From DAOPXV01 sp964551445 (GTDB taxonomy: Bacteria; Muiribacteriota; UBA9980): DNA of 64,000 bases. How positions within the stretch are numbered: position 1 is the first letter of the stretch; each line of letters opens with the position of its first letter. The notes under the pieces are model-generated. The model had not been told where the DNA came from. It saw nothing but the letters and a program-made list of their open reading frames with translations, and made no database searches. Shown here piece after piece: positions 51,345-59,413 of this stretch. Position numbers and translations under genes: made by a program. The stretch spans positions 1 through 64,000 of the forward strand of contig CAZKCG010000012.1 of NCBI GenBank assembly GCA_964551445.1, in the 5' to 3' direction.

Positions 51345-52847
51345 ATGTTCAACGCGATATTTGTAAACCCCTGGGTTTACGACTTCACATATTTCAACCT
51401 CTGGGAGAAACCTCTCGGCCTTCTGACACTCGCTTCTTATTTCATAGAACGCGGAACGGCTTCGGTCGGTTTCATCGACTGTCTCGACGAGCATTTGAAA
51501 AAAAGCTCAGCCATGGAATCGGGCGCCGGCAAATTCACCGGCGTCATAACTTCCAAACCTGGAGCGCTTAAATATATTCCCCGTAACTATTACCGCTTCG
51601 GCATAAACGACCCGGAATTCGTTAAAAAACTTCATATAGCGGCCGACGGTTTTGACAAAGATAAACCAACGGTAGTTTTGATAACATGCATGATGACCTA
51701 CTGGTATCAGGGCGCCTTTGAAGCTGCCAAAGCCGTGAGACTCGCGCTTCCCGACGCTAAAATAGCGATCGGCGGAATATACGCCAGGCTCATGCCGGAA
51801 CACGCGGATCGGTCAGGACTCTTCGATCACGTTGAAAGGTCGCACGAACCTTCGGTTATATATAACAACATTTTGAACCTCACCGGAGCCGCCGCGGGAA
51901 AATGCGATAAAACAAGCCTGCGCTATTTTAAAACCATAGAAACGAATAAAAACTACACGCTGAATAATTCGAATCTGATATATTCAAATCTCCATTTCGA
52001 ACCGCTGGCATTCCGCAAACAGTTCTTCATAAAAGTCGATACCGCCGGACTCAAAGGAAGGACGCCGCTTTACGAATTATTGCCGGAGCTTAATAATTCC
52101 GCCGCCATAGCCGCTTCCGAAGGATGCCCGTATAGCTGCACCTATTGCGCGTCTTCCGCGCTTTACTCAAAATACTCGCCCCGCGATCCTTTCGAAATAG
52201 AAGCGGACATGAGGTATTTCAAAAAAACTTTGAATGTGGGAAACGTCGCTTTTTACGACGACGCGCTCCTTTACAAAAAAGAAGAAAATTTTTATAAATG
52301 GGCTGAAACAATAATAGCGGAAGGACTTAATTTGCGCTTTCACCTTCCGAACGCCGTTCACGCCGCCATGATAGACGAAAAATGCGCGAATATCATGAAA
52401 AGAGCCGGATTCGAGACCATCAGGCTCGGCTATGAATTTTTCGACGGCGAGACCCAGCTGGAAAGCGGCGGCAAGGTAAGTAACGCCGCCCTTGAAAATT
52501 CGATCAAAAATCTGAAAAAAGCCGGATTCGAGACCGGCAGCATAGGCGTTTACACCATATTCGGACATCCGCGCACAAAGTTAGACGAAATACACCGGGC
52601 TGTCGAATTCGTCGTAAAATGCGGGGCCGTCCCGAACATAACCCTTTATTCGCCGATACCCGGAACGCCCGACGCTGAATCCGTATTTTCGGAGCGGCCG
52701 GAATTTTTAGATGAGCCGCTTCTTCAAAATAAGGCGGCTTTTTTCGAACTTTACGGAAAAGCGAGCGCCGCCGAATATTATAAATTGAAAAACGACATAC
52801 AGCAGCTTATGAAAACGAACGGAAAAGATCCCGAACCGGGAAAATAA
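51345..52847 (+). CDS. B12-binding-type radical SAM protein
   Basis: 500 residues. The N-terminal part (about 1-200) has the cobalamin-binding-domain style of such enzymes: FVNPWVYDFTYFNLWEKPLGLLTLASYF and IAIGGIYARLMPEHA. The radical SAM cluster motif is Cys261-x3-Cys265-x2-Cys268 (EGCPYSCTYCASS). Downstream are the barrel strands VAFYDDALL, LRFHLPNAVHAAMI and IRLGYEFFDGE. It makes a 5'-deoxyadenosyl radical; the substrate is unknown. The DxHxxGx cobalamin motif is not obvious, so B12 binding is uncertain. Its ATG is 1 bp after the stop of the lipoprotein peptidase, implying co-transcription. Confidence 0.9.
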   Translation: MFNAIFVNPWVYDFTYFNLWEKPLGLLTLASYFIERGTASVGFIDCLDEHLKKSSAMESGAGKFTGVITSKPGALKYIPRNYYRFGINDPEFVKKLHIAADGFDKDKPTVVLITCMMTYWYQGAFEAAKAVRLALPDAKIAIGGIYARLMPEHADRSGLFDHVERSHEPSVIYNNILNLTGAAAGKCDKTSLRYFKTIETNKNYTLNNSNLIYSNLHFEPLAFRKQFFIKVDTAGLKGRTPLYELLPELNNSAAIAASEGCPYSCTYCASSALYSKYSPRDPFEIEADMRYFKKTLNVGNVAFYDDALLYKKEENFYKWAETIIAEGLNLRFHLPNAVHAAMIDEKCANIMKRAGFETIRLGYEFFDGETQLESGGKVSNAALENSIKNLKKAGFETGSIGVYTIFGHPRTKLDEIHRAVEFVVKCGAVPNITLYSPIPGTPDAESVFSERPEFLDEPLLQNKAAFFELYGKASAAEYYKLKNDIQQLMKTNGKDPEPGK

Positions 52848-52863
52848 AAAAAGGGATGCACAC

Positions 52864-53802
52864 ATGACCGGAAAAATTATCATTCTGAATAAAAAAGCTT
52901 TCTCGCTTATCGAACTGATGATAGTCATCGCGATAATAGGAATACTCGTGGCCGTCGCGCTGCCTCAATTTTCGGCGATGACAATGGACGCCAAACGCTC
53001 AAAAGCCAAAAACGACATACAGGTAGTGGTCGAAGCGATAAATAAATTCAACAACATGGGCCGGGAAAAGATCACCATGGCGAAACAGTTGAAAAGATAT
53101 ATAAACAATCTCGGCACGCTTCGCGACCCCTGGGGCATGCCTTATATCCTTGATCTCGGCGCAGGCCTTGTCTTATCGAGCGGCCCCGACGGAAGACATT
53201 CCCAGGTTAAGGATAAAACATGGGATGACGATATTTCAATTAAATACACCGGCCCTTTCACGCTCATAGACGCAAGGCTCGCGGTAAACCCCGAAAACCT
53301 CCCGCAGGACGAAGCCTACGACATTCTCTGCCTTTATTTCACGCGTCCGCTCATGTCGATCGGAAGCACCGAGATACAGATCGATTTCTCGCCGGCCACG
53401 GCGGCCGTCACCGACACTTTTTCGGGCAGTTCCTCATACGCCGATAATGACGCCCAGAACGGCAAACTTTTCAGATGGTATGCCGGAAACCAGGGATTCA
53501 TGGCTGCCGACAGTCCCTTCAAAACTTTAGGCACCGCCAGATGCAAGATCTCATCCTTCGGCGATGAACTGGTATGTAAATTCCCGGCCGGGTCATCAGG
53601 CCAGATAACGACCTATAACAAGATCAATATTACCGGAACCATAAATAATCCTCATCCCGTCTTCAGATCGGAGGATCAGGCCAGGGCCGTCGCGGCCGGC
53701 GCCACGGTCTCGATAAAAATGTTCGACGGGCTCGCCTTCGATTACGATCAGACGGAGTGCTATCAGGGTATCCTGACCCCGAAGATCGTGCAGCTGCAGT
53801 AA
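52864..53802 (+). CDS. Type II secretion/type IV pilus pseudopilin-like protein
   Basis: 312 residues. Prepilin signal KKA|FSLIELMIVIAIIGIL: cleavage before Phe13, Glu at mature position 5, then the hydrophobic helix. The residue before the cut is Ala12 in place of the usual Gly. The first 130 residues follow the GspG pattern (NDIQVVVEAINKFNNMG, DPWGMPYIL, SSGPDG). The C-terminal 170 residues are an additional beta-rich domain (QIDFSPATAAVTDTF, GNQGFMAADSPFKTLGTA) not found in ordinary GspG. No other pilus genes adjoin it, but a secretin-like gene lies 9 kb away. Confidence 0.87.
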   Translation: MTGKIIILNKKAFSLIELMIVIAIIGILVAVALPQFSAMTMDAKRSKAKNDIQVVVEAINKFNNMGREKITMAKQLKRYINNLGTLRDPWGMPYILDLGAGLVLSSGPDGRHSQVKDKTWDDDISIKYTGPFTLIDARLAVNPENLPQDEAYDILCLYFTRPLMSIGSTEIQIDFSPATAAVTDTFSGSSSYADNDAQNGKLFRWYAGNQGFMAADSPFKTLGTARCKISSFGDELVCKFPAGSSGQITTYNKINITGTINNPHPVFRSEDQARAVAAGATVSIKMFDGLAFDYDQTECYQGILTPKIVQLQ

Positions 53803-53842
53803 GCGCGGATAACAGCCAGGATCAATAAAAAAAACAAAATCC

Positions 53843-53871
53843 TTGACTTATTTAACCGTTGGTGGTAAAAT
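53843..53871 (+). promoter_or_regulatory. Sigma-70 promoter of the rpsF operon
   Basis: TTGACT (53843-53848), 17 bp, TAAAAT (53866-53871). The transcript starts near 53878. Confidence 0.78.
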
Positions 53872-53903
53872 ATCTTTACTTTATTATGTAATTACTCTTT
53901 GCT

Positions 53904-53936
53904 CTCAATGCGAAATCATGCATTAAATGAGGGCCG
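53904..53936 (+). promoter_or_regulatory. rpsF leader hairpin with downstream CCG
   Basis: CTCAATGC...GCATT.AAAT.GAG stem-loop (53904-53931) followed by CCG (53934-53936), in the leader of rpsF. The S6:S18 complex binds a leader hairpin with a conserved CCG in many bacteria; the match here is partial. Confidence 0.35.
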
Positions 53937-53961
53937 AAGACCAGAAGGAGGTGAAACATAA

Positions 53962-54285
53962 ATGAAGGCATACGAATGCATCATTCTCGTAGACCCCAGA
54001 ACGGAAGAGGTTGAAGTCGACAAGATAACGGCCAAGATCGAAGAATATATCCAGAAAAATGGAGCTGTTCTCGAAAACACCAACAAGTGGGGCAAAAAAA
54101 GACTCGCTTACGAGATCAAGAAAGTCACCGAAGCTTACTATGTCCAGTTCAACTACAAAGCCGGCTTCGAGTTCAACCGTGAGTTCGAAAAATCCCTCAA
54201 GTTCATAAACGGTATCATCCGTGCTATAACCTTCTGCGCACACGTCGACAAAAAGCCGGCGAGAGCGGCTGTTCAGACAATGTAA
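53962..54285 (+). CDS. rpsF: 30S ribosomal protein S6
   Basis: 107 residues. Binds 16S rRNA with S18 in the 30S platform. Typical S6: MKAYECIILVDPRTEE start, NTNKWGKKRLAYEIKK, AYYVQFNY, FINGIIRAI. A full AAGGAGGTGA ribosome site precedes the ATG. First gene of the rpsF-rpsR-DUF2232-rplI operon; the ssb gene usually found between rpsF and rpsR in many bacteria is absent. Confidence 0.97.
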   Translation: MKAYECIILVDPRTEEVEVDKITAKIEEYIQKNGAVLENTNKWGKKRLAYEIKKVTEAYYVQFNYKAGFEFNREFEKSLKFINGIIRAITFCAHVDKKPARAAVQTM

Positions 54286-54345
54286 TTATTTTCTGACCGG
54301 TGAAATTTTTCGAAAAAATCTTATTATTCAAAAAGGAGGATAAAA

Positions 54346-54609
54346 ATGGCAGATAGAAATAGCAGAGGCGGAGACAGAAAAAGAATGAGACCTACGGGCC
54401 GTTCAAAGGTGTGCCATTTCTGCAAAGACAACATAGATTACCTCGATTATAAAGATGTTCCCAAACTTCGCAAACTCGTCAACGATAGAGGCAAGATATT
54501 ACCCAGAAGAGTGACCGGAAACTGCGCGGGACATCAGCGCATGGTTACTGTTTCAATAAAACGCGCAAGGGAACTCGCATTGCTCCCATTCGTAAGCGAA
54601 AGAAGCTAA
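54346..54609 (+). CDS. rpsR: 30S ribosomal protein S18, zinc-type
   Basis: 87 residues. Typical S18 with YKDVPKLRKLVNDRGKILPRRVTG and QRMVTVSIKRARELALLPF. Cys23-x2-Cys26 (CHFC) with Cys60 and His63 (CAGHQ) make a complete zinc-type Cys/His set, so this is the C+ form. AAGGAGG lies before the ATG. Works with S6 in 30S assembly. Confidence 0.97.
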   Translation: MADRNSRGGDRKRMRPTGRSKVCHFCKDNIDYLDYKDVPKLRKLVNDRGKILPRRVTGNCAGHQRMVTVSIKRARELALLPFVSERS

Positions 54610-54655
54610 TCTTCATTAGATCGGCTTTAATTTTAATGGGACTGGATGTAACCTG

Positions 54656-55684
54656 ATGAGTGCAATAGATCGTTTAGCGGTGCTGAATAAACTTAGTAAA
54701 ACAACATCCGGAGCCATTTTCGCGGCGATAACAACATTGCTCTTTTTAACAAGTCAATATTTACCGGTGTTCGGAGTGTTAGCCGTATTTTTCTGTCCGC
54801 TTCCTCTCATACTAATGCATGTGAGGTTCCGCGACATAAAGTATACTTCGCTCGTAGTGCTGGTTTCGTCAACGCTTATCGGAATTTTCTCGGGCCCCGT
54901 TTCCGCCCTCGCGTTCCTTATGGGAATAGGGCTTCTGGGGGTTTCGCTCGGCGTTACGATCGCGGCGCGAAAAAGCGCCATGTTCTCTATAATCACCTCG
55001 GGCGTGGTCATGCTCGTCTCCACTCTTGCTCTGACGCTTTTAATGTCATCTATGATGGACGCCGACATTTCAATGAAAAAGCAATTCGCGCTTATGTCCG
55101 AATCGCTCAAAAAAGCCAGAGACGAGAACATGGAATCGCTCAAAAAAAGCGGCGCGACAACGGATCAGATAAATCAGATCGATCAGCTTTACACGCAGAC
55201 CATCGAGACCATGAAAGGCATGCATATATACGCGCCTCTTATGCTCTTCTGCGGAGCCCTTATTTCAGCCTTCTTCAATTATAAGGCCTCGTGTCTTATA
55301 CTGAAAAAACTGAAATATCAATCTGAAGAACTGCCCGACTTCGAAACCTGGAAAATATCCTGGACGGTAATATGGTTTTTCATCGCCGGACTTTTGTTCG
55401 TGAACGCCTTTGACGAAAAGGCCTCCCTGACGCAAAAATATCTGGTGATAGCGGGAAAGAATATAAACGCCGCCTTCATGGCAGCATTTATAATCAACGG
55501 ACTCGCGATTGTCCATTATTATTTTAAGTTTTATAAAGTTAACGTCACGTTAAGGGTATTTTTATACATGATTATTTTCATGAACCCGGTATTTCATTCA
55601 CTTGTTTTAATGGCTGGAATAATGGATCCCTGGCTCGACATAAGGAAATTTGAAAACAATGATCAAATAACAAAGGAGGTTTGA
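54656..55684 (+). CDS. DUF2232 (YybS-like) membrane protein
   Basis: 342 residues with about eight membrane helices (first near 17-50, then a cluster to 135, a soluble loop 140-175, and further helices to 335). The position between rpsR and rplI is the conserved place of the DUF2232/YybS gene in Firmicutes, Geobacter-type deltaproteobacteria and several other phyla. Motifs include the N-terminal SQYLPVFGVLAVFFCPLPL. Function unknown; energy-coupling or transport components have been suggested by fold in the family. The ATG has no strong ribosome site, so coupling to rpsR is likely. Confidence 0.88.
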   Translation: MSAIDRLAVLNKLSKTTSGAIFAAITTLLFLTSQYLPVFGVLAVFFCPLPLILMHVRFRDIKYTSLVVLVSSTLIGIFSGPVSALAFLMGIGLLGVSLGVTIAARKSAMFSIITSGVVMLVSTLALTLLMSSMMDADISMKKQFALMSESLKKARDENMESLKKSGATTDQINQIDQLYTQTIETMKGMHIYAPLMLFCGALISAFFNYKASCLILKKLKYQSEELPDFETWKISWTVIWFFIAGLLFVNAFDEKASLTQKYLVIAGKNINAAFMAAFIINGLAIVHYYFKFYKVNVTLRVFLYMIIFMNPVFHSLVLMAGIMDPWLDIRKFENNDQITKEV

Positions 55685-55689
55685 ACTAG

Positions 55690-56139
55690 ATGAAGGTTAT
55701 ATTGACCTCGGACATAAAACATGTCGGAAAAAAAGGCGAGATACTCAGCGTTAAAGAAGGATACTACAATAATTTCCTCCTTCCCAACACGATGGCTGTC
55801 ATCGCTACGCCTAAAAACGTAAAGAACCTCGAAGCCACCATCAAGAACGCGCAGCTGCGCGAACAGAAGGAAAAGGCGAAAGTCGAGGAGATCTGCAAAT
55901 CGCTCGGCGATTACAATTACGTTATGAAATCAAAATCAGGCCCGTCCGGAAAACTTTTCGGTTCGATCACTTCGGCCGATATTTCCAAACTCATAAAAAG
56001 CCTGACCAAATTTGATATAGACAAACGCAAGATCGTCGTTGAAGCCGGCGGACTTAAAACGGTTGGAACGCACGAAGTTAAACTCATGCTCCACCCCGAA
56101 GTCGAAGCTTCGATAAAAGTCAACGTAGAAGCCGAGTAA
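55690..56139 (+). CDS. rplI: 50S ribosomal protein L9
   Basis: 149 residues. N-domain MKVILTSDIKHVGKKGEILSV...YYNNFLLPNTMA with the usual exposed-helix connector, and the C-domain GKLFGSITSADISKLI...VGTHEVKLMLHPEVEA. AAGGAGG overlaps the end of the DUF2232 gene. Last gene of this operon; a large hairpin follows. Confidence 0.97.
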   Translation: MKVILTSDIKHVGKKGEILSVKEGYYNNFLLPNTMAVIATPKNVKNLEATIKNAQLREQKEKAKVEEICKSLGDYNYVMKSKSGPSGKLFGSITSADISKLIKSLTKFDIDKRKIVVEAGGLKTVGTHEVKLMLHPEVEASIKVNVEAE

Positions 56140-56154
56140 TCGGCCTCATAAATA

Positions 56155-56220
56155 TATAAGGGCAAATCTTATTGCTTAATCCGGTTTTCCGGACGGTTAT
56201 ATTTTTGCCCTTATATTATT
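56155..56220 (+). terminator. Long terminator hairpin after rplI
   Basis: TATAAGGGCAAA (56155-56166) pairs perfectly with TTTGCCCTTATA (56204-56215) over 12 bp, enclosing a second hairpin TCCGG-TTTT-CCGGA (56180-56193), then TTATTTT. The enclosed stem is unusual for a plain terminator. Confidence 0.7.
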
Positions 56221-56362
56221 TTAAACATTCCGATGTTCCCGCAGCGAATTTTGACGCAAACGGTTTTTATTTTTCCAAAAACTCTTATTATAAAGCGGAT
56301 TTTTAAATATTCCAACAAAATGTTATACTAATTTATTATAAATAGCGGGCGGTAAAAAGTAA

Positions 56363-57730
56363 ATGTCTAAAGAAAGTCTTCTCGACAATAAATTCAAGGC
56401 TCCGCCGAATAACCTGGAGGCGGAACAGGCGCTTTTAGCCTCGATGCTTTTAGACCGCGAGGTCCTCAATAAATCAGCGGACCTTCTTCTCGCTGAAAGT
56501 TTTTATAAAAAATCCCACCAGATAATTTTTAAGGCCATGAAGGATATTTACGATTCGGGCGAATCCGTCGATATCGTGACCCTCGCCGACGATCTGCAGT
56601 CGAAGAACCTCATCGAGGAGGTCGGCGGAAGAAGCCAGCTCATCTTCATTTCAAACACGGTCTCATCGTCCGCGAATTTTGAATCGTATCTTAATATCGT
56701 TTACGAAAAATTCATGCTGCGGAGGCTTCTGGCCGCCGGAAACCACATCGCGCAGCTCGGTTACAAAGAATCGGACGACGTCGACGATCTTATAAACCAG
56801 GCCGAGAAATTGATTTTTAAAATATCGCAGAGCCAGATGACGCAGGACTTCGTCTCAATAAGGCCCATCATCCGAGAAGTTTTTGACAGCATCGAAAAAC
56901 TCTCCAGGCGCAAAAGCGCAATAACCGGCGTAGGAACCGGTTTTGACGATCTCGACTCCATGACCGCCGGGTTCCAGCCATCAGACCTCATAATCCTCGC
57001 AGCCCGTCCTTCCATGGGAAAAACGGCGTTCGTTCTAAACCTCGCCGTTAATATGGCCATAGGTTCCAACACGCCGGTCGCTCTCTTCTCGCTTGAAATG
57101 TCGAAACAGCAGCTGGTCCACCGTATGCTCTGCACCGAGGCAAAAGTATCGTCGCAGCGGGCGAGGACCGGCCAGATGGACAGCCGCGACTGGGCGTCGA
57201 TCGCGACGGCGGCCGGAAAACTTTCAGAGGCTAAAATTTTTATCGACGATACGCCGGGCATAACTTTCTCCGAGCTTCGCTCGAAAGCCAGAAAATTGTA
57301 CGCCGAAAATAAGATCGGCGCCATAATAATAGATTACCTCCAGCTTATGAGCGGCGGAACTTCCGGGGGCCGCGAAGCCAACCGTCAGCAGGAAATATCC
57401 GAGATATCGCGATCGCTCAAAGGGCTCGCCCGCGAACTGCATGTCCCGGTCATAACGCTCTCGCAGCTTTCGCGACAGGTCGAACAGCGCCCGGACAAAC
57501 GGCCGATGCTTTCGGATCTTCGCGAATCGGGCGCGATAGAACAGGACGCGGACATAGTCATGTTCATATACCGCGACGAATATTACAAAAAAGAACAGTG
57601 CGAGAAACCCGGCATAGCCGAGATAATAATCGCCAAGCAGAGAAACGGCCCCGTCGGAACCGTCGAACTCCGCTTCTTCAGCGAAGACATGCGCTTCGTA
57701 ACTCTTTCGCGCAGGCCGGATAGCGCATAA
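56363..57730 (+). CDS. dnaB: Replicative DNA helicase DnaB
   Basis: 455 residues, full length. The N-terminal domain has NLEAEQALLASMLLD, the linker helix precedes TGFDDLDSMTAGFQPSDLIILAARPSMGKTAF-type Walker A (RPSMGKTA near 211-220), Walker B IIIDYLQLMSG, and the C-terminal LSDLRESGAIEQDADIVMFIYRDEYY and IIAKQRNGPVGTVELRF. It unwinds DNA at the fork as a hexamer. It follows rplI in the common rplI-dnaB order, but a terminator-like hairpin and a gap of 220 bp suggest a separate promoter (a TATACT box lies near 56331). No intein. Confidence 0.97.
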   Translation: MSKESLLDNKFKAPPNNLEAEQALLASMLLDREVLNKSADLLLAESFYKKSHQIIFKAMKDIYDSGESVDIVTLADDLQSKNLIEEVGGRSQLIFISNTVSSSANFESYLNIVYEKFMLRRLLAAGNHIAQLGYKESDDVDDLINQAEKLIFKISQSQMTQDFVSIRPIIREVFDSIEKLSRRKSAITGVGTGFDDLDSMTAGFQPSDLIILAARPSMGKTAFVLNLAVNMAIGSNTPVALFSLEMSKQQLVHRMLCTEAKVSSQRARTGQMDSRDWASIATAAGKLSEAKIFIDDTPGITFSELRSKARKLYAENKIGAIIIDYLQLMSGGTSGGREANRQQEISEISRSLKGLARELHVPVITLSQLSRQVEQRPDKRPMLSDLRESGAIEQDADIVMFIYRDEYYKKEQCEKPGIAEIIIAKQRNGPVGTVELRFFSEDMRFVTLSRRPDSA

Positions 57731-57754
57731 CTTCCTTATGCGGAAAAATTTTAT

Positions 57755-59011
57755 ATGAAAGAAAACACCCTCGAAAATAAAATATTGGGAATGGAACCCG
57801 AATACGGGCGCTGGGCTCTTGTCGCGTTCGGAAGCGTCATCTTCTTCTTTATCGGAACCATCTATTCCTGGAGCATTTTCCGGGGCCCGATACAGAAATT
57901 ATACGGCGCGACCGCGACCGAAAGCGGGGCACCCTATATGCTTTTTTTCGCCATTCAGGCTTTTTCCATGCCGTTTTTAGGCCCCTTCATAGATAAGATC
58001 CATCCGCGGCGCGTGATCCTTTTAAACGGCGCCATTATGAGCGCCGGCCTCATACTCTCGTCCTTCGCCGAAAACATATATCAGTTCACCGCCGCGTTCA
58101 GCTTCATCTTCGGATTCGGAGCTACCGCGGTTTACGCCACCCCGATCGCCGTCGCAACGAAATGGTTCCCTGACCGGAAAGGTCTGGCCATTGGCCTGAC
58201 GTTATTCGGCATGGGCCTTGCGCCTCTTGTAATGGCGCCGCTCGCGGTTAAATTCGTCGCGAAGTGGGGAGTTCTGATGACCTTTAGAATTCTCGGCGCG
58301 GCGTTTCTGGTCATAGCCGTCACGCTTTCGCTGCCGATAAAATATCCGCCGCCCGGCTGGACGCCGAAAGGCTGGGTCCCGAAAGAAAATTCGCACTCGA
58401 CGCCGAACACGCTTGAATTCACGCGCGGTGAAATGATAAAAACTCCGGCCTTTTTTGCCCTCTGGATATGCTTTATGATCTCCTCTGGGATCGGGCTGAC
58501 CGTAATTGGAATGACGAACCAGGCGGCCGTTGAAATAATTAAAATGAGCCCCGAATCGGCCGCGTTCGCGATATCGATATTCGCGATTTTCAACGGGCTG
58601 GGAAGGCCCGCGTGGGGCTATATAGTGGACCGTCTCCGTCCGCGCCTGGCTATCACCATATCATTTACGATGACCTTTCTCGCGTCGCTCGCCATGGCTT
58701 TCGCCCGTGAAAACAGCATAGCAGTATTCGCCGTCGCGATCCCGACGATCTGGTTCTGTTACGGCGGCTGGCTTTCGATAGCGCCGTCCGTTACCGCCAA
58801 CTTTTTCGGCCTGAAAAACTCCAGCCAGAATTACGGCATCGTATTCACGGGTTTCGGAATAGCGGCTGTCGTCGGAAACACCATTTCAGGAAAGATAAAA
58901 GATATTTACGGCGATTACATCTATGTTTTCTATATCATACCATTCGCCGCCGCGGCCGGCATAATCATCGCCAACCTCTTTTTAAAACAACCAAATAAAA
59001 AGGCGCAATAA
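57755..59011 (+). CDS. OFA-family major facilitator transporter
   Basis: 418 residues, twelve membrane helices. It matches the oxalate/formate antiporter group: GRWALVAFGSVIFFFIGTIYSWSIFRGPI start, PFLGPFIDKIHPRRVILLNGA, VATKWFPDRKGLAIGLTLFGMGL and GRPAWGYIVDRLRPRLA. Known members exchange oxalate/formate, or transport pyruvate or lactate; the substrate is not readable. It starts 25 bp after dnaB without a clear ribosome site. Confidence 0.9.
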   Translation: MKENTLENKILGMEPEYGRWALVAFGSVIFFFIGTIYSWSIFRGPIQKLYGATATESGAPYMLFFAIQAFSMPFLGPFIDKIHPRRVILLNGAIMSAGLILSSFAENIYQFTAAFSFIFGFGATAVYATPIAVATKWFPDRKGLAIGLTLFGMGLAPLVMAPLAVKFVAKWGVLMTFRILGAAFLVIAVTLSLPIKYPPPGWTPKGWVPKENSHSTPNTLEFTRGEMIKTPAFFALWICFMISSGIGLTVIGMTNQAAVEIIKMSPESAAFAISIFAIFNGLGRPAWGYIVDRLRPRLAITISFTMTFLASLAMAFARENSIAVFAVAIPTIWFCYGGWLSIAPSVTANFFGLKNSSQNYGIVFTGFGIAAVVGNTISGKIKDIYGDYIYVFYIIPFAAAAGIIIANLFLKQPNKKAQ

Positions 59012-59252
59012 TTTTTTTCGCGGGAAGCCGCTTCTCGCCATCCATGGCTTCAGCGGCACTTCCCACATCCTGTGGGTCGCGCGAGGCATTAATTTTCATA
59101 ACCGTTACAATATATATTCCATGAATTTGCGCCTCTTGCCTCTCAGCGGCTCTCGCCACGTCGGCTCACGCCATCCCTGGCTCCGCCGACACTTGCGCCT
59201 CAGGCGCATCGTCCTTGGGCTCCGCCGCTTCCGAGACATCCCGCTAAAAAAA
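59012..59252. repeat. GC-rich palindromic element bounded by inverted repeats
   Basis: 241 bp with TTTTTTTCGCGGGA (59012-59025) at one end and TCCCGCTAAAAAAA (59239-59252) at the other, matching as inverted repeats at 13 of 14 positions. Inside are degenerate CGCCATCCxTGGCT..GC/CGGCAC-type units and small palindromes (CCCACATCCTGTGGG, GCGCCTCAGGCGC, CCATGG), with no coding frame. It fills the gap between the transporter and the next minus-strand gene together with the terminator at 59333-59375. Confidence 0.6.
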
Positions 59253-59332
59253 TATTGCTCTTTTATGTCCTGGCTTTATTTTATTTACAAGCAATATTAA
59301 AAAGTTCAAAATCATATATGAATTTATACGAA

Positions 59333-59375
59333 AAAAGCAAAGGCGTTCCGTAAATTATGGAACGCCTTTGCTTTT
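59333..59375. terminator. Bidirectional terminator, 17 bp perfect stem
   Basis: AAAAGCAAAGGCGTTCC-GTAAATTAT-GGAACGCCTTTGCTTTT. Serves the transporter (+) and the nitronate monooxygenase-like gene (-). Confidence 0.9.
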
Positions 59376-59413
59376 ATATCAGCTATATTTAGTTTTTTAT
59401 TTGAAAAGCCGGT

